In this document: piece after piece, positions 1 through 7,604 of the stretch
Layout: each line of letters begins with the position of its first letter
How positions within the stretch are numbered: position 1 is the first letter of the stretch
Assembly: GCA_944377745.1 (NCBI GenBank)
Contig: CALWFV010000025.1
Span: forward strand, 1-48,227
Source: an uncultured Mediterraneibacter sp.
GTDB taxonomy: Bacteria > Bacillota > Clostridia > Lachnospirales > Lachnospiraceae
DNA length: 48,227 nt
Reading direction: 5' to 3'
Position numbers and translations under genes: made by a program
Notes under the pieces: generated by a model
The model's database searches: none
Told to the model about the DNA's origin: nothing
The model's input: only the letters and a program-made list of their open reading frames with translations

Positions 1-66
1 CTTAGAAATTTTCTCTTCAAAGAAATTTTCAAGGGTTGTTGTCTATTGTTCAGTTATCAAGGTTCC
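1..66 (-). promoter_or_regulatory. Stable-RNA leader with boxA-like antitermination element
   Basis: Read on the minus strand, 64 to 48 gives ACCTTGATAACTGAACA, which resembles the boxA-type element before 16S or 23S genes in Firmicutes. It is followed by an AT-rich stretch (36-1) with two GAAAATTTC copies that could form an imperfect stem. This matches a transcribed rrn leader immediately before a mature rRNA lying left of the window. Whether 16S or another stable RNA follows cannot be seen. Confidence 0.6.
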
Positions 67-93
67 TGTCGTTCTTTCTTTGCGACAGCTTTG

Positions 94-387
94 ATATTCT
101 ATCAAATCTCTTTCGCTTTGTCAAGAACTTTTTTATTTTTCTTTTCTGTCCTTTCCGCTTTCCTCTCGGTCAGCTTCAAGCGACAGCTTATATATGTTAT
201 CACATCAGCAGGACTTTGTCAACAACTTTTTTCATTTGTTTTTCCGTCCTTCCCAGTCCCTCCTTCCCGCTCCGTCCCCTCCGGTCGTTCCGCCTCCGCG
301 TCTCCGGTCATGGTCCTTTTCCTGCGGTCGTGAGTTCCTGTCCTCAGCGACAGGTGCTATCTTACCACTGCTGGAACTAATTGTCAA
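94..387 (-). promoter_or_regulatory. Three tandem rRNA-type promoters
   Basis: Three minus-strand sigma-A promoters, each TTGACA with a 17-bp spacer. The first has -35 at 382-387 and -10 TAAGAT at 359-364. The second has -35 at 217-222 and -10 TAACAT at 194-199. The third has -35 at 119-124 and -10 TAGAAT at 96-101. Each is preceded by an A-rich tract resembling an UP element. Each is followed 5 to 7 bases after the -10 by the same heptamer CTGTCGC (347-353, 180-186, 82-88), so the start region is repeated as well. Repeated near-consensus promoters with UP tracts are characteristic of rRNA operons. No protein gene lies to the left inside the window, so the driven RNA begins beyond base 1. Confidence 0.85.
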
Positions 388-511
388 TGTTTTTTCTATT
401 TTTTATTTATTTCAGACAATTCGCACAATTCTGACATTATTTCTTTGATAAAAAATCTGGCATGAATATGGAACTCACTATCATTTTATCTTCTCCTCCC
501 CTGCACACCTG

Positions 512-1969
512 TTATAATTTTCTCATATACTCCCAATCAATCGGATCCACAATGTGATACAGCGATGTTTCCCCGGTTTCATACCGTATAACCTCGAGAT
601 ATTTTCCAAACAGATTGAATTCTATACTATCTGACATATCTGTTCCCGAAATTACTGGTTCATTGCTGTTCAACAGCATCTCATCATACCTGTAGAGTAG
701 TCTGTCAGCACGGATTCCTGATATATATTCCAAAAGTTCTTCCTTATTTGTGATCTCCTTCTTCTCGCCCTTTTCAAAATCCCCTCTATAAAATGCTGAA
801 GTTATTTCAAAAGAGTCCTGTCCCAGAATATTTTCTACTGTATTGCGATCTGTTGAAAATGCAGTCTTACCGACACAAAAACAACTAAAAAACATTATAA
901 AGAACAGCAGCCCTGTTCCGATTCTTTTTTTCTTCTCATTCAGCGTTGCTCTCATCCTGTATCGAAGGCTTTGTGCAGAAGCCGAAAGACAGGTGGTAAA
1001 TCCTATCGTTCCCCCCGCTGTCGTCAGAAGAAGCTCAGCATATTTTTTTCTTTTGTGATCGTCTGCATCCTTCAGCACGATCTCATCACAGGACAGTTCC
1101 AGATCCGCTTCTGCCCTTTTTACAGCAATCCAGATAAAAGGCAGAAACCACCCCAGTGCAGTACAGAACTTCAGAAAAAATTTCGTATGCGTATCGTTGC
1201 GCTGGATATGATGCAGTTCATGCAAAAAGATAAGCTCTGCTTCTTCTTCCGTATAAGATCTTTCCGGAAGACAGGTAATCTTGTTCCTTTTGCGCATACC
1301 TATGGAAAATGGTGTTTTGATCACACTGCAGTACCACAGTCTGATCGGAATATTCAAGCCCATTTCTTCCTTTAGCATCTCCCATTTTTCTGTGAGTTCT
1401 CCTTCCGTTACCGGGCGGGAATGTTTTTTGATCCTGATGGCAAACAACAGATGGGATGCTGTCTGGGCTCCCATTATAACGATCATTCCTGTCACCCAGA
1501 CACAGACCGCAGCCCTCATAACTCCTCCCGGAATATAGATTACCGCTGCCGGAGGACGGACTGCCAGCGTCACGTTCATCTGCGGCTGATAAAAAAGGAA
1601 TACCGGTATCAGCCATAAAGTAGCGCACATTCTGGCGGTGAAATATTTTCTCAGGATCGGCAGGAGAAACAGGAGCAGTATAAAATAGATACAGGTAAAC
1701 AAATAGATATTACTCACAAAACCGATCAGATTTAACAGCCCCTGTCCTTCTCTGTTCAATACTGTTACAGACATGACTGCATATATGGCGATAGGTACCG
1801 GGAACACGATCGGATCGATCCATACCGTAGTCTCAGATCTGCTCTCACTGAGGATGCCTCTCTGGCCGTTTTCCGCTTTCCACGAAGACCGAAAGCCGGC
1901 TGCAAGCATAGCTCCCAAAAACAGCGCCCAGACTATCTTAAAAAAATAAGCAACAGTCAATTCACTCAT
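512..1969 (-). CDS. BlaR1-type M56 membrane metalloprotease without PBP sensor domain
   Basis: Polytopic membrane protein of 485 residues. It has N-terminal helices (about residues 5-25, 55-75, 85-105, 115-130, 150-175), a cytoplasmic zinc-protease segment with HELHH (H250, E251, H254) and a downstream ELSCDE motif (291-296), then another helix near 355-370. In the BlaR1/MecR1 family this protease leads to destruction of the partner BlaI-type repressor. The C-terminal outside part is only about 110 residues and shows none of the transpeptidase-like SxxK, SxN or KTG motifs of BlaR1, so a beta-lactam trigger is not supported. It begins directly after the repressor stop codon and shares its promoter. 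The signal sensed is unknown. Confidence 0.85.
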   Translation of the reverse strand: MSELTVAYFFKIVWALFLGAMLAAGFRSSWKAENGQRGILSESRSETTVWIDPIVFPVPIAIYAVMSVTVLNREGQGLLNLIGFVSNIYLFTCIYFILLLFLLPILRKYFTARMCATLWLIPVFLFYQPQMNVTLAVRPPAAVIYIPGGVMRAAVCVWVTGMIVIMGAQTASHLLFAIRIKKHSRPVTEGELTEKWEMLKEEMGLNIPIRLWYCSVIKTPFSIGMRKRNKITCLPERSYTEEEAELIFLHELHHIQRNDTHTKFFLKFCTALGWFLPFIWIAVKRAEADLELSCDEIVLKDADDHKRKKYAELLLTTAGGTIGFTTCLSASAQSLRYRMRATLNEKKKRIGTGLLFFIMFFSCFCVGKTAFSTDRNTVENILGQDSFEITSAFYRGDFEKGEKKEITNKEELLEYISGIRADRLLYRYDEMLLNSNEPVISGTDMSDSIEFNLFGKYLEVIRYETGETSLYHIVDPIDWEYMRKL

Positions 1970-2350
1970 CTACAGTTCCCCCTTTTCAAGAAGCTGTCTC
2001 AGTTCTTCCAGTTCCTCCTTTTTTATGCCGCTGTTACACAATGCCGTAGCAAATCCTGCAACAGAGCCATGAAAAAGCCTGTCAAGAAACAATCTGCTTT
2101 CCGCCGCGAGATATTCCTTTTCCGTGATCAAGGGTTCATACAGATTTGTACGGCCATCTTTTTTCAATGAGAGAAATCCTTTCTCACAAAGCCGTGTCAG
2201 CAGAGTCAGGATTGTAGTAGGCGCAAGAGGGTGATCGTTCCGAAGAGCATTTTCTACTGTAATTCTGGAAACCGGGGCCGTCTCCTTCCATATGATCTGC
2301 ATGATCTCAAGTTCACTTTCTGGAAGCCGTTTCATTTCTTTCTTATTCAT
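1970..2350 (-). CDS. BlaI/MecI-family transcriptional repressor
   Basis: Winged-helix repressor of about 126 residues. It opens MNKKEMKRLPESELEIMQII, followed by the PTTILTLLTRL recognition-helix region and a C-terminal dimerisation helix rich in Glu and Lys, as usual for BlaI/MecI. The ATG at 2350 is chosen over a TTG three codons earlier because AGAGGT at 2361-2366 lies 10 bases from the ATG but only 1 base from the TTG. Its stop codon abuts the M56 start, giving the standard repressor-protease operon. The large inverted repeat over its promoter is its likely operator. Confidence 0.9.
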   Translation of the reverse strand: MNKKEMKRLPESELEIMQIIWKETAPVSRITVENALRNDHPLAPTTILTLLTRLCEKGFLSLKKDGRTNLYEPLITEKEYLAAESRLFLDRLFHGSVAGFATALCNSGIKKEELEELRQLLEKGEL

Positions 2351-2370
2351 ACTAATCAAAACCTCTTTTT

Positions 2371-2415
2371 CTACTTTTGTAGAATAATTATATTCTACAA
2401 AAGTAGAAATGTCAA
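2371..2415 (-). promoter_or_regulatory. blaI-type promoter with nested 36-bp operator
   Basis: Minus-strand promoter with TTGACA (2410-2415), a 17-bp spacer and TATAAT (2387-2392). A perfect inverted repeat with 16-bp arms (2371-2386 and 2391-2406, four central bases) fills the spacer, the -10 and the start region. Each arm contains its own dyad CTAC-N4-GTAG, so two repressor dimers could sit side by side, as BlaI/MecI proteins do on TACA/TGTA dyads. This predicts tight autorepression of the repressor-protease operon. Confidence 0.85.
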
Positions 2416-2439
2416 GACACTTGAAAGATTATAGAATAT

Positions 2440-2484
2440 GGAAAAGGAATGCGTCCGTTTCAGTTCCGGACACATTCCTTTTCC
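2440..2484 (-). terminator. Terminator after the cobalt operon
   Basis: Inverted repeat with 18-bp arms at 2440-2457 and 2467-2484 (one non-Watson-Crick position), 19 bases past the histidine phosphatase stop codon. The following minus-strand sequence lacks a long T run, so it may act as a stem-protected 3' end or a weak intrinsic terminator. It separates the cobalt operon from the blaI promoter. Confidence 0.55.
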
Positions 2485-2502
2485 ACCCTTTTATCCATTT
2501 CT

Positions 2503-3045
2503 TTAACAGAATTCATATCTTTTTAATTCACAGTTTTTGATCCCGAATCTGGCAAATTCCTCATTCGTCATATCCGTAAAATAGGACTGCACCGCCCGCG
2601 CCACACCATTGTGCGCTACGATGAGATACACTTTTCCATCTGATTCCTTTTTGATATCATCAAGGAGATTATAGATTCTCTGGCAGAAACGGATCATGGA
2701 TTCTCCGCCTTCATAACTGTCTGCAAAGCAGGTCTTTGCATGCTGGAACTCTTCGCCGTTTCTGGGCGTGGACTCATACTTTCCGAAATTCTGTTCCTTC
2801 AGCCTTGGTTCCACGCGCATGGGTATCCCGGTGACTTCTGATATATGGCGTGCAGTGTTCTCTGCCCTGATCAGCGGGGAGCAGATGATCTCATCGATAT
2901 GCACGTTTTCTTCAAGAATCTTTTTCCCCAGTTCCCGTGCCTGCTGATGTCCTTTTTCCGTCAGTTCGATATCTGTCGCTCCGCAGATCTTATTTTCCAC
3001 ATTCCATACCGTCTGCCCGTGACGGGCGAAATAAAAGTGTCCCAT
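2503..3045 (-). CDS. Histidine phosphatase family protein (possible alpha-ribazole phosphatase)
   Basis: Phosphoglycerate-mutase-like protein of 180 residues. The phosphohistidine motif ARHGQT is at residues 8-13, a conserved Arg/Glu segment (PRLKEQNFGKYES) follows, and the second catalytic His is in VAHNGVARAV near residue 144. It is the last gene of the cobalt/cobalamin operon and its start overlaps the cbiK stop (both at 3045). In such a setting a CobC-type role, removing phosphate from alpha-ribazole phosphate or cobalamin phosphate, is plausible. The family is broad, however, and the sequence alone cannot separate CobC from other small-molecule phosphatases. Confidence 0.8.
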   Translation of the reverse strand: MGHFYFARHGQTVWNVENKICGATDIELTEKGHQQARELGKKILEENVHIDEIICSPLIRAENTARHISEVTGIPMRVEPRLKEQNFGKYESTPRNGEEFQHAKTCFADSYEGGESMIRFCQRIYNLLDDIKKESDGKVYLIVAHNGVARAVQSYFTDMTNEEFARFGIKNCELKRYEFC

Positions 3046-3812
3046 TACATTGCCTCCTCTATATGCTCCAGAAAGATCTTACGTATCCCTGAGAATTCGC
3101 CAAGACCTTTCATGATCACACGAACCTCATACCCTTCCTCTTCCAGCTCGCTTTTCCAGGAGTCCTCTTCTCCCGCCATATCATTTTTTGCATGGTCTCC
3201 CGCCACCAGCATGAACGGCATGAGAGCGACTTTTTTCTTTCCCGCGATCTTCAGCTTTGCCATCACATTTTTAAGTTCCGGAAAACTCTCCACAGTCCCT
3301 ACAAGAACCTGGTTATAGCCCAGGGCATGGAACGTATATTCCAGTGTCGGGTAGGCGGAATTGGCATGGTGATCCGTGCCATGCCCCATAAGGACGAGCA
3401 TCTCCCCTTCCGAAAGTTCCGTTTCTGCCATCACCGCATGGATAGATTTTTTATAATCGTCCACGCTGCTGAGGAGAGGCTTACCCACGCGTATTCTCCG
3501 GAAAAGGCTCATGTACTCCATCAGGTCCTCCATCATCCGGTCATTCTCGATCCCGTTGATGATGTGGGTGGGCTGAACGATCACTTCATCGATTCCGTCT
3601 TCAGACATGCGCTGCAGCGCTTCCGTTACCGTATCAATGTGGATCTGTTCTGTCCGTTTCAATTTCCGTATGATCATCCCGCTTGTAAAGGCGCGGTATA
3701 CCCCTGCATCCGGAAACCGATCCGCAATCTCTTTCTCAATGACCGCGATCGTCTTCTCCAGAGTGTCCAGATGGCTCGTCCCGAAACTCACCACGAGGAT
3801 TCCTTTTTTCAT
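3045..3812 (-). CDS. Sirohydrochlorin cobaltochelatase CbiK
   Basis: Inserts Co2+ into sirohydrochlorin, the first committed step of anaerobic cobalamin synthesis. It is a class II chelatase of about 255 residues with the N-terminal ILVVSFGTSH motif, the metal-ligand region MGHGTDHHAN near residue 143, and a second histidine site in MLVAGDHAKNDM near residue 204. Both catalytic histidines are present. ATG at 3812 is preferred over the adjacent GTG because AGGAG lies 9 bases upstream and the ATG overlaps the cbiO stop as TGATG, indicating translational coupling. Its position directly after the cobalt transporter genes fits delivery of imported cobalt to the chelatase. Confidence 0.93.
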   Translation of the reverse strand: MKKGILVVSFGTSHLDTLEKTIAVIEKEIADRFPDAGVYRAFTSGMIIRKLKRTEQIHIDTVTEALQRMSEDGIDEVIVQPTHIINGIENDRMMEDLMEYMSLFRRIRVGKPLLSSVDDYKKSIHAVMAETELSEGEMLVLMGHGTDHHANSAYPTLEYTFHALGYNQVLVGTVESFPELKNVMAKLKIAGKKKVALMPFMLVAGDHAKNDMAGEEDSWKSELEEEGYEVRVIMKGLGEFSGIRKIFLEHIEEAM

Positions 3813-4654
3813 CACAAAAGTCTCCTTTCCAGTTCTTCCATTGTTCTGGGTACCTCCCCTTGTGAAGATACCATTCCCTTTTCCTTCATTTTTTCATATA
3901 ATCTCAGCACCGCCGGCATCTCAAGATTCGTCTTTTCCAATACCTTCCGGTCAGCGCAGACTTCCAGAGGCATGCCTTTTTTCAGCACTCTCCCTTCATG
4001 CATCAGCACAATCTCATCCGCCCAGCCAAAAGCATAATCCATATCATGGGTGGCCATCAGTACGGTGATTCCTCTCTCCGTCAGTTTTTCCACAATCTTC
4101 CGGACAATCTTCGTGTGCTTCGGATCCAGAGACGCAGCCGGCTCATCCAGGATCATGACCTCCGGATCCATGACAAGAATATCCGCAATGGCGACCAGCT
4201 TCTTCTGCCCGCCGCTTAAAGCATGGGCAGGACGGTCCTGAAAGGAGCTGATCCCCAGTTCCCGGATCACCTGCTCCACCTTGTTCCGGGCTGTCTCTTC
4301 ATCTGCGCCGAGATTCAGGATACCAAAAGAAATCTCCTGATATACACTGGCAGAAAAAAGCTGGTCATCCGGTTCCTGGAACACGATCCCCACTCTGCGC
4401 CGCACATCCAGAAGTCCCTTTCTTGTATAGGCAATGGGCGTTCCATCTATCAGCACTCTTCCTTTTCCCGGTCTCCGGATACCGTTCAGACACAGAAAAA
4501 AAGTGGACTTTCCCGAACCGTTTCCGCCCATGAACGCCACCTTCTGCCCCCGGCGGATCTTCAGATTCAGGTCATCCAGGGCCGGTTTCTCATTTCCATC
4601 ATAAGCATAGGAAAGATGTTCCGCTTCGATGACCCATTCATTATTCTGTTTCAT
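3812..4654 (-). CDS. Cobalt ECF transporter ATPase CbiO
   Basis: Energising ATPase of the CbiMNQO cobalt importer, on the cytoplasmic face. Motifs seen are Walker A GGNGSGKST (about residues 44-52), a Q-loop in FQEPDDQLF, signature LSGGQKK, Walker B VMILDEPAASLD and the H-loop ATHD. Length (about 280 residues) is normal. The ATG at 4654 is chosen because it overlaps the cbiQ stop as ATGA and has GGAG nine bases upstream. An earlier in-frame ATG at 4669 lies inside cbiQ and has no ribosome site. Confidence 0.94.
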   Translation of the reverse strand: MKQNNEWVIEAEHLSYAYDGNEKPALDDLNLKIRRGQKVAFMGGNGSGKSTFFLCLNGIRRPGKGRVLIDGTPIAYTRKGLLDVRRRVGIVFQEPDDQLFSASVYQEISFGILNLGADEETARNKVEQVIRELGISSFQDRPAHALSGGQKKLVAIADILVMDPEVMILDEPAASLDPKHTKIVRKIVEKLTERGITVLMATHDMDYAFGWADEIVLMHEGRVLKKGMPLEVCADRKVLEKTNLEMPAVLRLYEKMKEKGMVSSQGEVPRTMEELERRLL

Positions 4655-5424
4655 CCTATTATACTCCATATCGTTATCAATAAAAGCAGGCTTTCAAAAA
4701 GGACAATCCACATGATCTCCTTTTTCTTTACCGGCTGTTCCTGTGAAAGCACACGTATCGTCCCGTCATAGCATCTGGACTCCAGGGCATCATAAAGCGC
4801 ATTGGAACGCCTGATCGACTGCACAAAGAGTGCAGATGCCATCGCTCCGAAAGAGCGGATTTTTGTTCTGTAATCCCGGTTTCCAAGCCTTGACTCCTGT
4901 GCCGTCATGATCGCGGACGCCGTCTCAAGGAGCAGAAAGATAAACCGGTAGATCAACATCATCAACTCGATGAGAAGAGCCGGAAGACGCATCTTTCTGA
5001 GTACCTCCAGAATATCTGTCATTGTTGTATTCAAAGAAAGGAAATACAGGCAGCTCACCGCTGAAAGCGCTGTGATCCAGAGCCGGCACACATGGATCAG
5101 AGACTCCCTGCTTCCTGTAAGATACCATCTTCCTATCTGAAATGCAAAGGCGTCCATCGGTACCCTGGAGAACTCGATCAGTATCGCAACAGTCCCAAGG
5201 AGCAGAAACACCGCCGGAACAAGCAACAGTTTTATATAATGGGAAAGAGGAATCCTCCCCTTTCCCACAGTCAGAATACCATTTGTCAGAAAAACCAGAA
5301 ACGCCACCACAGCCGAAGAGCTTGCGATGCAGAACACGAGAGACAGTACGGCATACACGAACTTCTCCGCTGCATTCACATACCGCAGCCCGGACTGGTA
5401 GCAGAGTTTATCTATGAGGATCAT
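4651..5424 (-). CDS. Cobalt ECF transporter permease CbiQ
   Basis: Transmembrane T-component of 257 residues. It has hydrophobic helices near residues 23-48, 62-83, 105-130 and 232-255, and the cytoplasmic coupling region with the characteristic segments ESRLGNRDYRT and RSNALYDALESRCY that contact the CbiO ATPase. It overlaps the end of cbiN by 17 bases and the start of cbiO by 4, so the transporter genes form one tightly coupled unit. Confidence 0.92.
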   Translation of the reverse strand: MILIDKLCYQSGLRYVNAAEKFVYAVLSLVFCIASSSAVVAFLVFLTNGILTVGKGRIPLSHYIKLLLVPAVFLLLGTVAILIEFSRVPMDAFAFQIGRWYLTGSRESLIHVCRLWITALSAVSCLYFLSLNTTMTDILEVLRKMRLPALLIELMMLIYRFIFLLLETASAIMTAQESRLGNRDYRTKIRSFGAMASALFVQSIRRSNALYDALESRCYDGTIRVLSQEQPVKKKEIMWIVLFESLLLLITIWSIIG

Positions 5425-5740
5425 CTGTATCCTCCATCGCTTTCATCCATTTCTTCCGCTCCACAAAACGCCCCATGAAAAAAGCGATCACTCCGACTCC
5501 GATCCCGGTCTGCACACAGAAGATCAGACTCTCCACTTCCCCGGGAAGTTCTCCGCCAAGGGCTGTTTCCAGAACAGGGGTAAACCAGGGCGTATATTCT
5601 CCCTGGATTTCCTCGACCATGACGCTCCCCGCGTCATCCGATCCCCCGAACTCCGCATTCCTCAATGCAAACAGAGGCACTGCCGCGATCAGTACAGCGA
5701 CCGCCAGAAGAATAATAACTGTCTTTGTATTTTTCGACAT
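5408..5740 (-). CDS. Cobalt transporter auxiliary subunit CbiN
   Basis: Small two-helix membrane protein of about 110 residues. Helix 1 is VIILLAVAVLIAAVPLFAL, followed by an outside loop with the family motif GSDDAG and the YTPWFTPVLE segment. Helix 2 is near residues 78-93 and the tail is basic. In CbiMNQO systems CbiN assists metal loading of CbiM. The start at 5740 is one base after the cbiM stop and has AAGGAGG 9 bases upstream. The longer frame upstream lies within cbiM and is not used. Confidence 0.92.
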   Translation of the reverse strand: MSKNTKTVIILLAVAVLIAAVPLFALRNAEFGGSDDAGSVMVEEIQGEYTPWFTPVLETALGGELPGEVESLIFCVQTGIGVGVIAFFMGRFVERKKWMKAMEDTDDPHR

Positions 5741-5741
5741 C

Positions 5742-6497
5742 TTATTTCGCCTCCTTTTCCCTGAGAAATCCGATGCTCTTAAGCTCCGGCACAGCATAAG
5801 TCTCCAACCCGATAACGATCACCACTGTAAGGATCCCCTCAATAACTGCAAGGGGAAGCTGCGTGGGGGCAAAAACACCCAGGAATTTCAGTGTGGAAGC
5901 CCCCACACCGCCCGCCTCCGAAGGATAGGCAAGAGCAAGCTGGATACTGGTGACACAGTATGTAAACAGATCTCCCAGAAACGCCGCCAGGAAGATACTT
6001 ACCCGACTGTTTACCTTCAGTTTTCTGCACAGGTGATACAAACCGAAAGAAACGAAAGGTCCTGCGATCGCCATAGAAAATGTATTTGCTCCCAGTGTGG
6101 TCAGTCCTCCGTGAGCAAGAAGAACTGCCTGAAAAAGAAGTACAATAATCCCGAGCACACTCACTGCCGCCGGTCCAAGAAGAATCGCTCCCAGTCCGGT
6201 CCCGGTCATATGGGAACAGCTTCCTGTAACGGACGGGATTTTCAGCGAGGAGATCACAAAGATAAACGCTCCCGCCATCGCGATCAGCGTCATGTTTCTT
6301 CTGTTTTCCCTTATCCTGTTTTTCAGTGAAATAAATCCTGCGATCAGAAACGGCAGGCAGATGACTCCCCATGCCACGCAGTATCCTACCGGCAGGTAGC
6401 CCTCCATGATATGCATCGCATTGGATGCAGGTGCGACGGCGAACACCGCGGCAAGCGCGATGGATGCCTTCAATAAGATTTTTTCTTTTTTTGTCAT
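5742..6497 (-). CDS. Cobalt transporter substrate-binding membrane subunit CbiM
   Basis: S-component of the cobalt ECF transporter, 251 residues. An N-terminal signal sequence ends in APASNA, after which the mature protein would start MHIMEGYLP. The exposed N-terminal Met-His is the known metal-binding feature of CbiM. Several further helices follow, and the conserved GSCSHMTGTGLG loop is near residue 90. It is the first gene downstream of the cobalamin riboswitch, with ribosome site AGGAGAGG before the ATG. Confidence 0.94.
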   Translation of the reverse strand: MTKKEKILLKASIALAAVFAVAPASNAMHIMEGYLPVGYCVAWGVICLPFLIAGFISLKNRIRENRRNMTLIAMAGAFIFVISSLKIPSVTGSCSHMTGTGLGAILLGPAAVSVLGIIVLLFQAVLLAHGGLTTLGANTFSMAIAGPFVSFGLYHLCRKLKVNSRVSIFLAAFLGDLFTYCVTSIQLALAYPSEAGGVGASTLKFLGVFAPTQLPLAVIEGILTVVIVIGLETYAVPELKSIGFLREKEAK

Positions 6498-6517
6498 GCT
6501 TTTCCTCTCCTTTTTGT

Positions 6518-6585
6518 GACATTTTCTGCAGCCTCAGCCATTCCATGCTGATCTGCTGTTCCTTACAGCCACAAAAGAAAATGTC
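6518..6585 (-). promoter_or_regulatory. Hairpin before cbiM start (riboswitch expression platform)
   Basis: Minus-strand inverted repeat with perfect 10-bp outer arms GACATTTTCT (6585-6576 complement pairing with 6527-6518) and an inner helix joining CAGC/TCAGC segments to GCTGA/GCTG. It ends seven bases before the AGGAGAGG of cbiM and has no T tract. This points to translational rather than transcriptional control. It lies directly downstream of the cobalamin aptamer. Confidence 0.6.
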
Positions 6586-6677
6586 CTGATGTGACTGCCG
6601 AATACCTCCCAGGTGCCACAAAAACGAAAGAATCTGCAGCATACCCGGTCATATTCCCGTAACCCCAATCTGAAAGT

Positions 6678-6874
6678 GAATATTCTGGCTCAGGGATCAA
6701 CACGTCTGTCCCGCCTTCCCACAGGCTCTCTCGCCCGCAGTGGCTTCTGCTCTGCAGAATGGAACGCCGCTCCTCCAATACAGCAACGGGTATTGCGCAG
6801 GATTCTCACCTGACTTCCTCTGATCTCTCAGATGTATGCATGGGCGAGTACAGTTAGCACCATACTCAATACTC
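6678..6874 (-). ncRNA. Cobalamin riboswitch aptamer
   Basis: The minus strand shows the class features in order: closing stem strand GAGTATT (6874-6868) pairing with AATATTC (6684-6678), the B12-box-like block GGAAGTCAGGTGAGAATCC, then AAGCCACTGCGG, GTGGGAAGGCGG and the late GAGCCAGAATATTC element. These match the cobalamin (AdoCbl) riboswitch consensus. The aptamer starts inside the cobO stop codon, so it is intercistronic: cobO lies upstream of it and cbiM-N-Q-O-K plus the phosphatase downstream. Ligand binding is expected to shut off cobalt uptake and chelation. Confidence 0.9.
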
Positions 6875-7387
6875 TATCCCTTTTCTCGCCCGGATCCCCC
6901 GGTCAAAGGGATGCTTGATCTTGCGGATCTCCGATACATAATCGGCAAGTTCCACAAGAGCCTGATCCGGATCCCGCCCGGTCAGGACGACTTCCAGATG
7001 GTCCGGTTTCTCCCGAAGGAAACGAAGAGCTTCATCATGTTCTATCAGTCCATAGCGATACGCGGCCATAAACTCATCAATGATAAGAACATCCCAGGAG
7101 CCTTTTGATATTTCCTCTGATATAAGATTCCAGAGTTCCGCGTACATCTTCCACACTTCTTTCTGCTCCTCTTCGCTCAGCGTCTGAAAGAAACCGTATG
7201 ACTTTTCCAGATGAAGGACTCTGATCCTGGGGATCTCATCCAGTATTTTCAGTTCCCCGGAAAACTCATTCTTCAGAAACCGGGTGAACAGGACATTCAT
7301 TCCGCTTCCCGCCGCACGCACGGCAAGCCCGATTGCCGCCGACGTTTTTCCTTTTCCGTCTCCGCAGTAAATATGGATCAGCCCCAT
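6866..7387 (-). CDS. Cob(I)alamin adenosyltransferase (CobO/BtuR family)
   Basis: Transfers the 5'-deoxyadenosyl group of ATP to cob(I)alamin or cobyrinate, making the form sensed by the riboswitch just downstream. It is about 173 residues with P-loop GDGKGKTS at residues 9-16, the VLIIDEF Walker-B-like segment and the VLTGRDP motif, as in CobA/CobO/BtuR. ATG at 7387 is preferred over a GTG three codons upstream because GGAGG sits 8 bases from the ATG but only 2 bases from the GTG. It has its own promoter at 7417-7445. Confidence 0.92.
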   Translation of the reverse strand: MGLIHIYCGDGKGKTSAAIGLAVRAAGSGMNVLFTRFLKNEFSGELKILDEIPRIRVLHLEKSYGFFQTLSEEEQKEVWKMYAELWNLISEEISKGSWDVLIIDEFMAAYRYGLIEHDEALRFLREKPDHLEVVLTGRDPDQALVELADYVSEIRKIKHPFDRGIRARKGIEY

Positions 7388-7416
7388 TTCCGGCACCTCC
7401 CTGTAAAGTCTTCTTT

Positions 7417-7445
7417 ATCTTAGCACAGTATACTCTGATTTACAA
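7417..7445 (-). promoter_or_regulatory. cobO promoter
   Basis: Minus-strand TTGTAA (7440-7445), 17-bp spacer and TAAGAT (7417-7422), 30 bases before the cobO ATG. It is the only recognisable promoter for the cobalt operon. None was seen between cobO and the riboswitch, so the riboswitch is probably transcribed from here or from within cobO. Confidence 0.65.
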
Positions 7446-7604
7446 CAGCCGCCCGCGGGGTGCTTCGGGGTTCTGTACTTGTGTATCTGCCATTGCAATC
7501 CTGCGCTTTTTACTCATGTATCCCTTTCCTCCCTGGCGTATGATAGAACCATAGATTAAACAAATGCCGTTTTTCGGTGTATGTATAAAGGAGGAAACAA
7601 GATC

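Noticed and set aside
5475-6329. A 284-codon plus-strand frame across cbiN and cbiM
   Set aside because: Antisense to well-recognised cobalt transporter genes; no family motif and low-complexity basic composition.
6563-6778. A 71-codon minus-strand frame upstream of cbiM
   Set aside because: It lies in the cobalamin riboswitch and its expression platform; conserved RNA elements account for the sequence.
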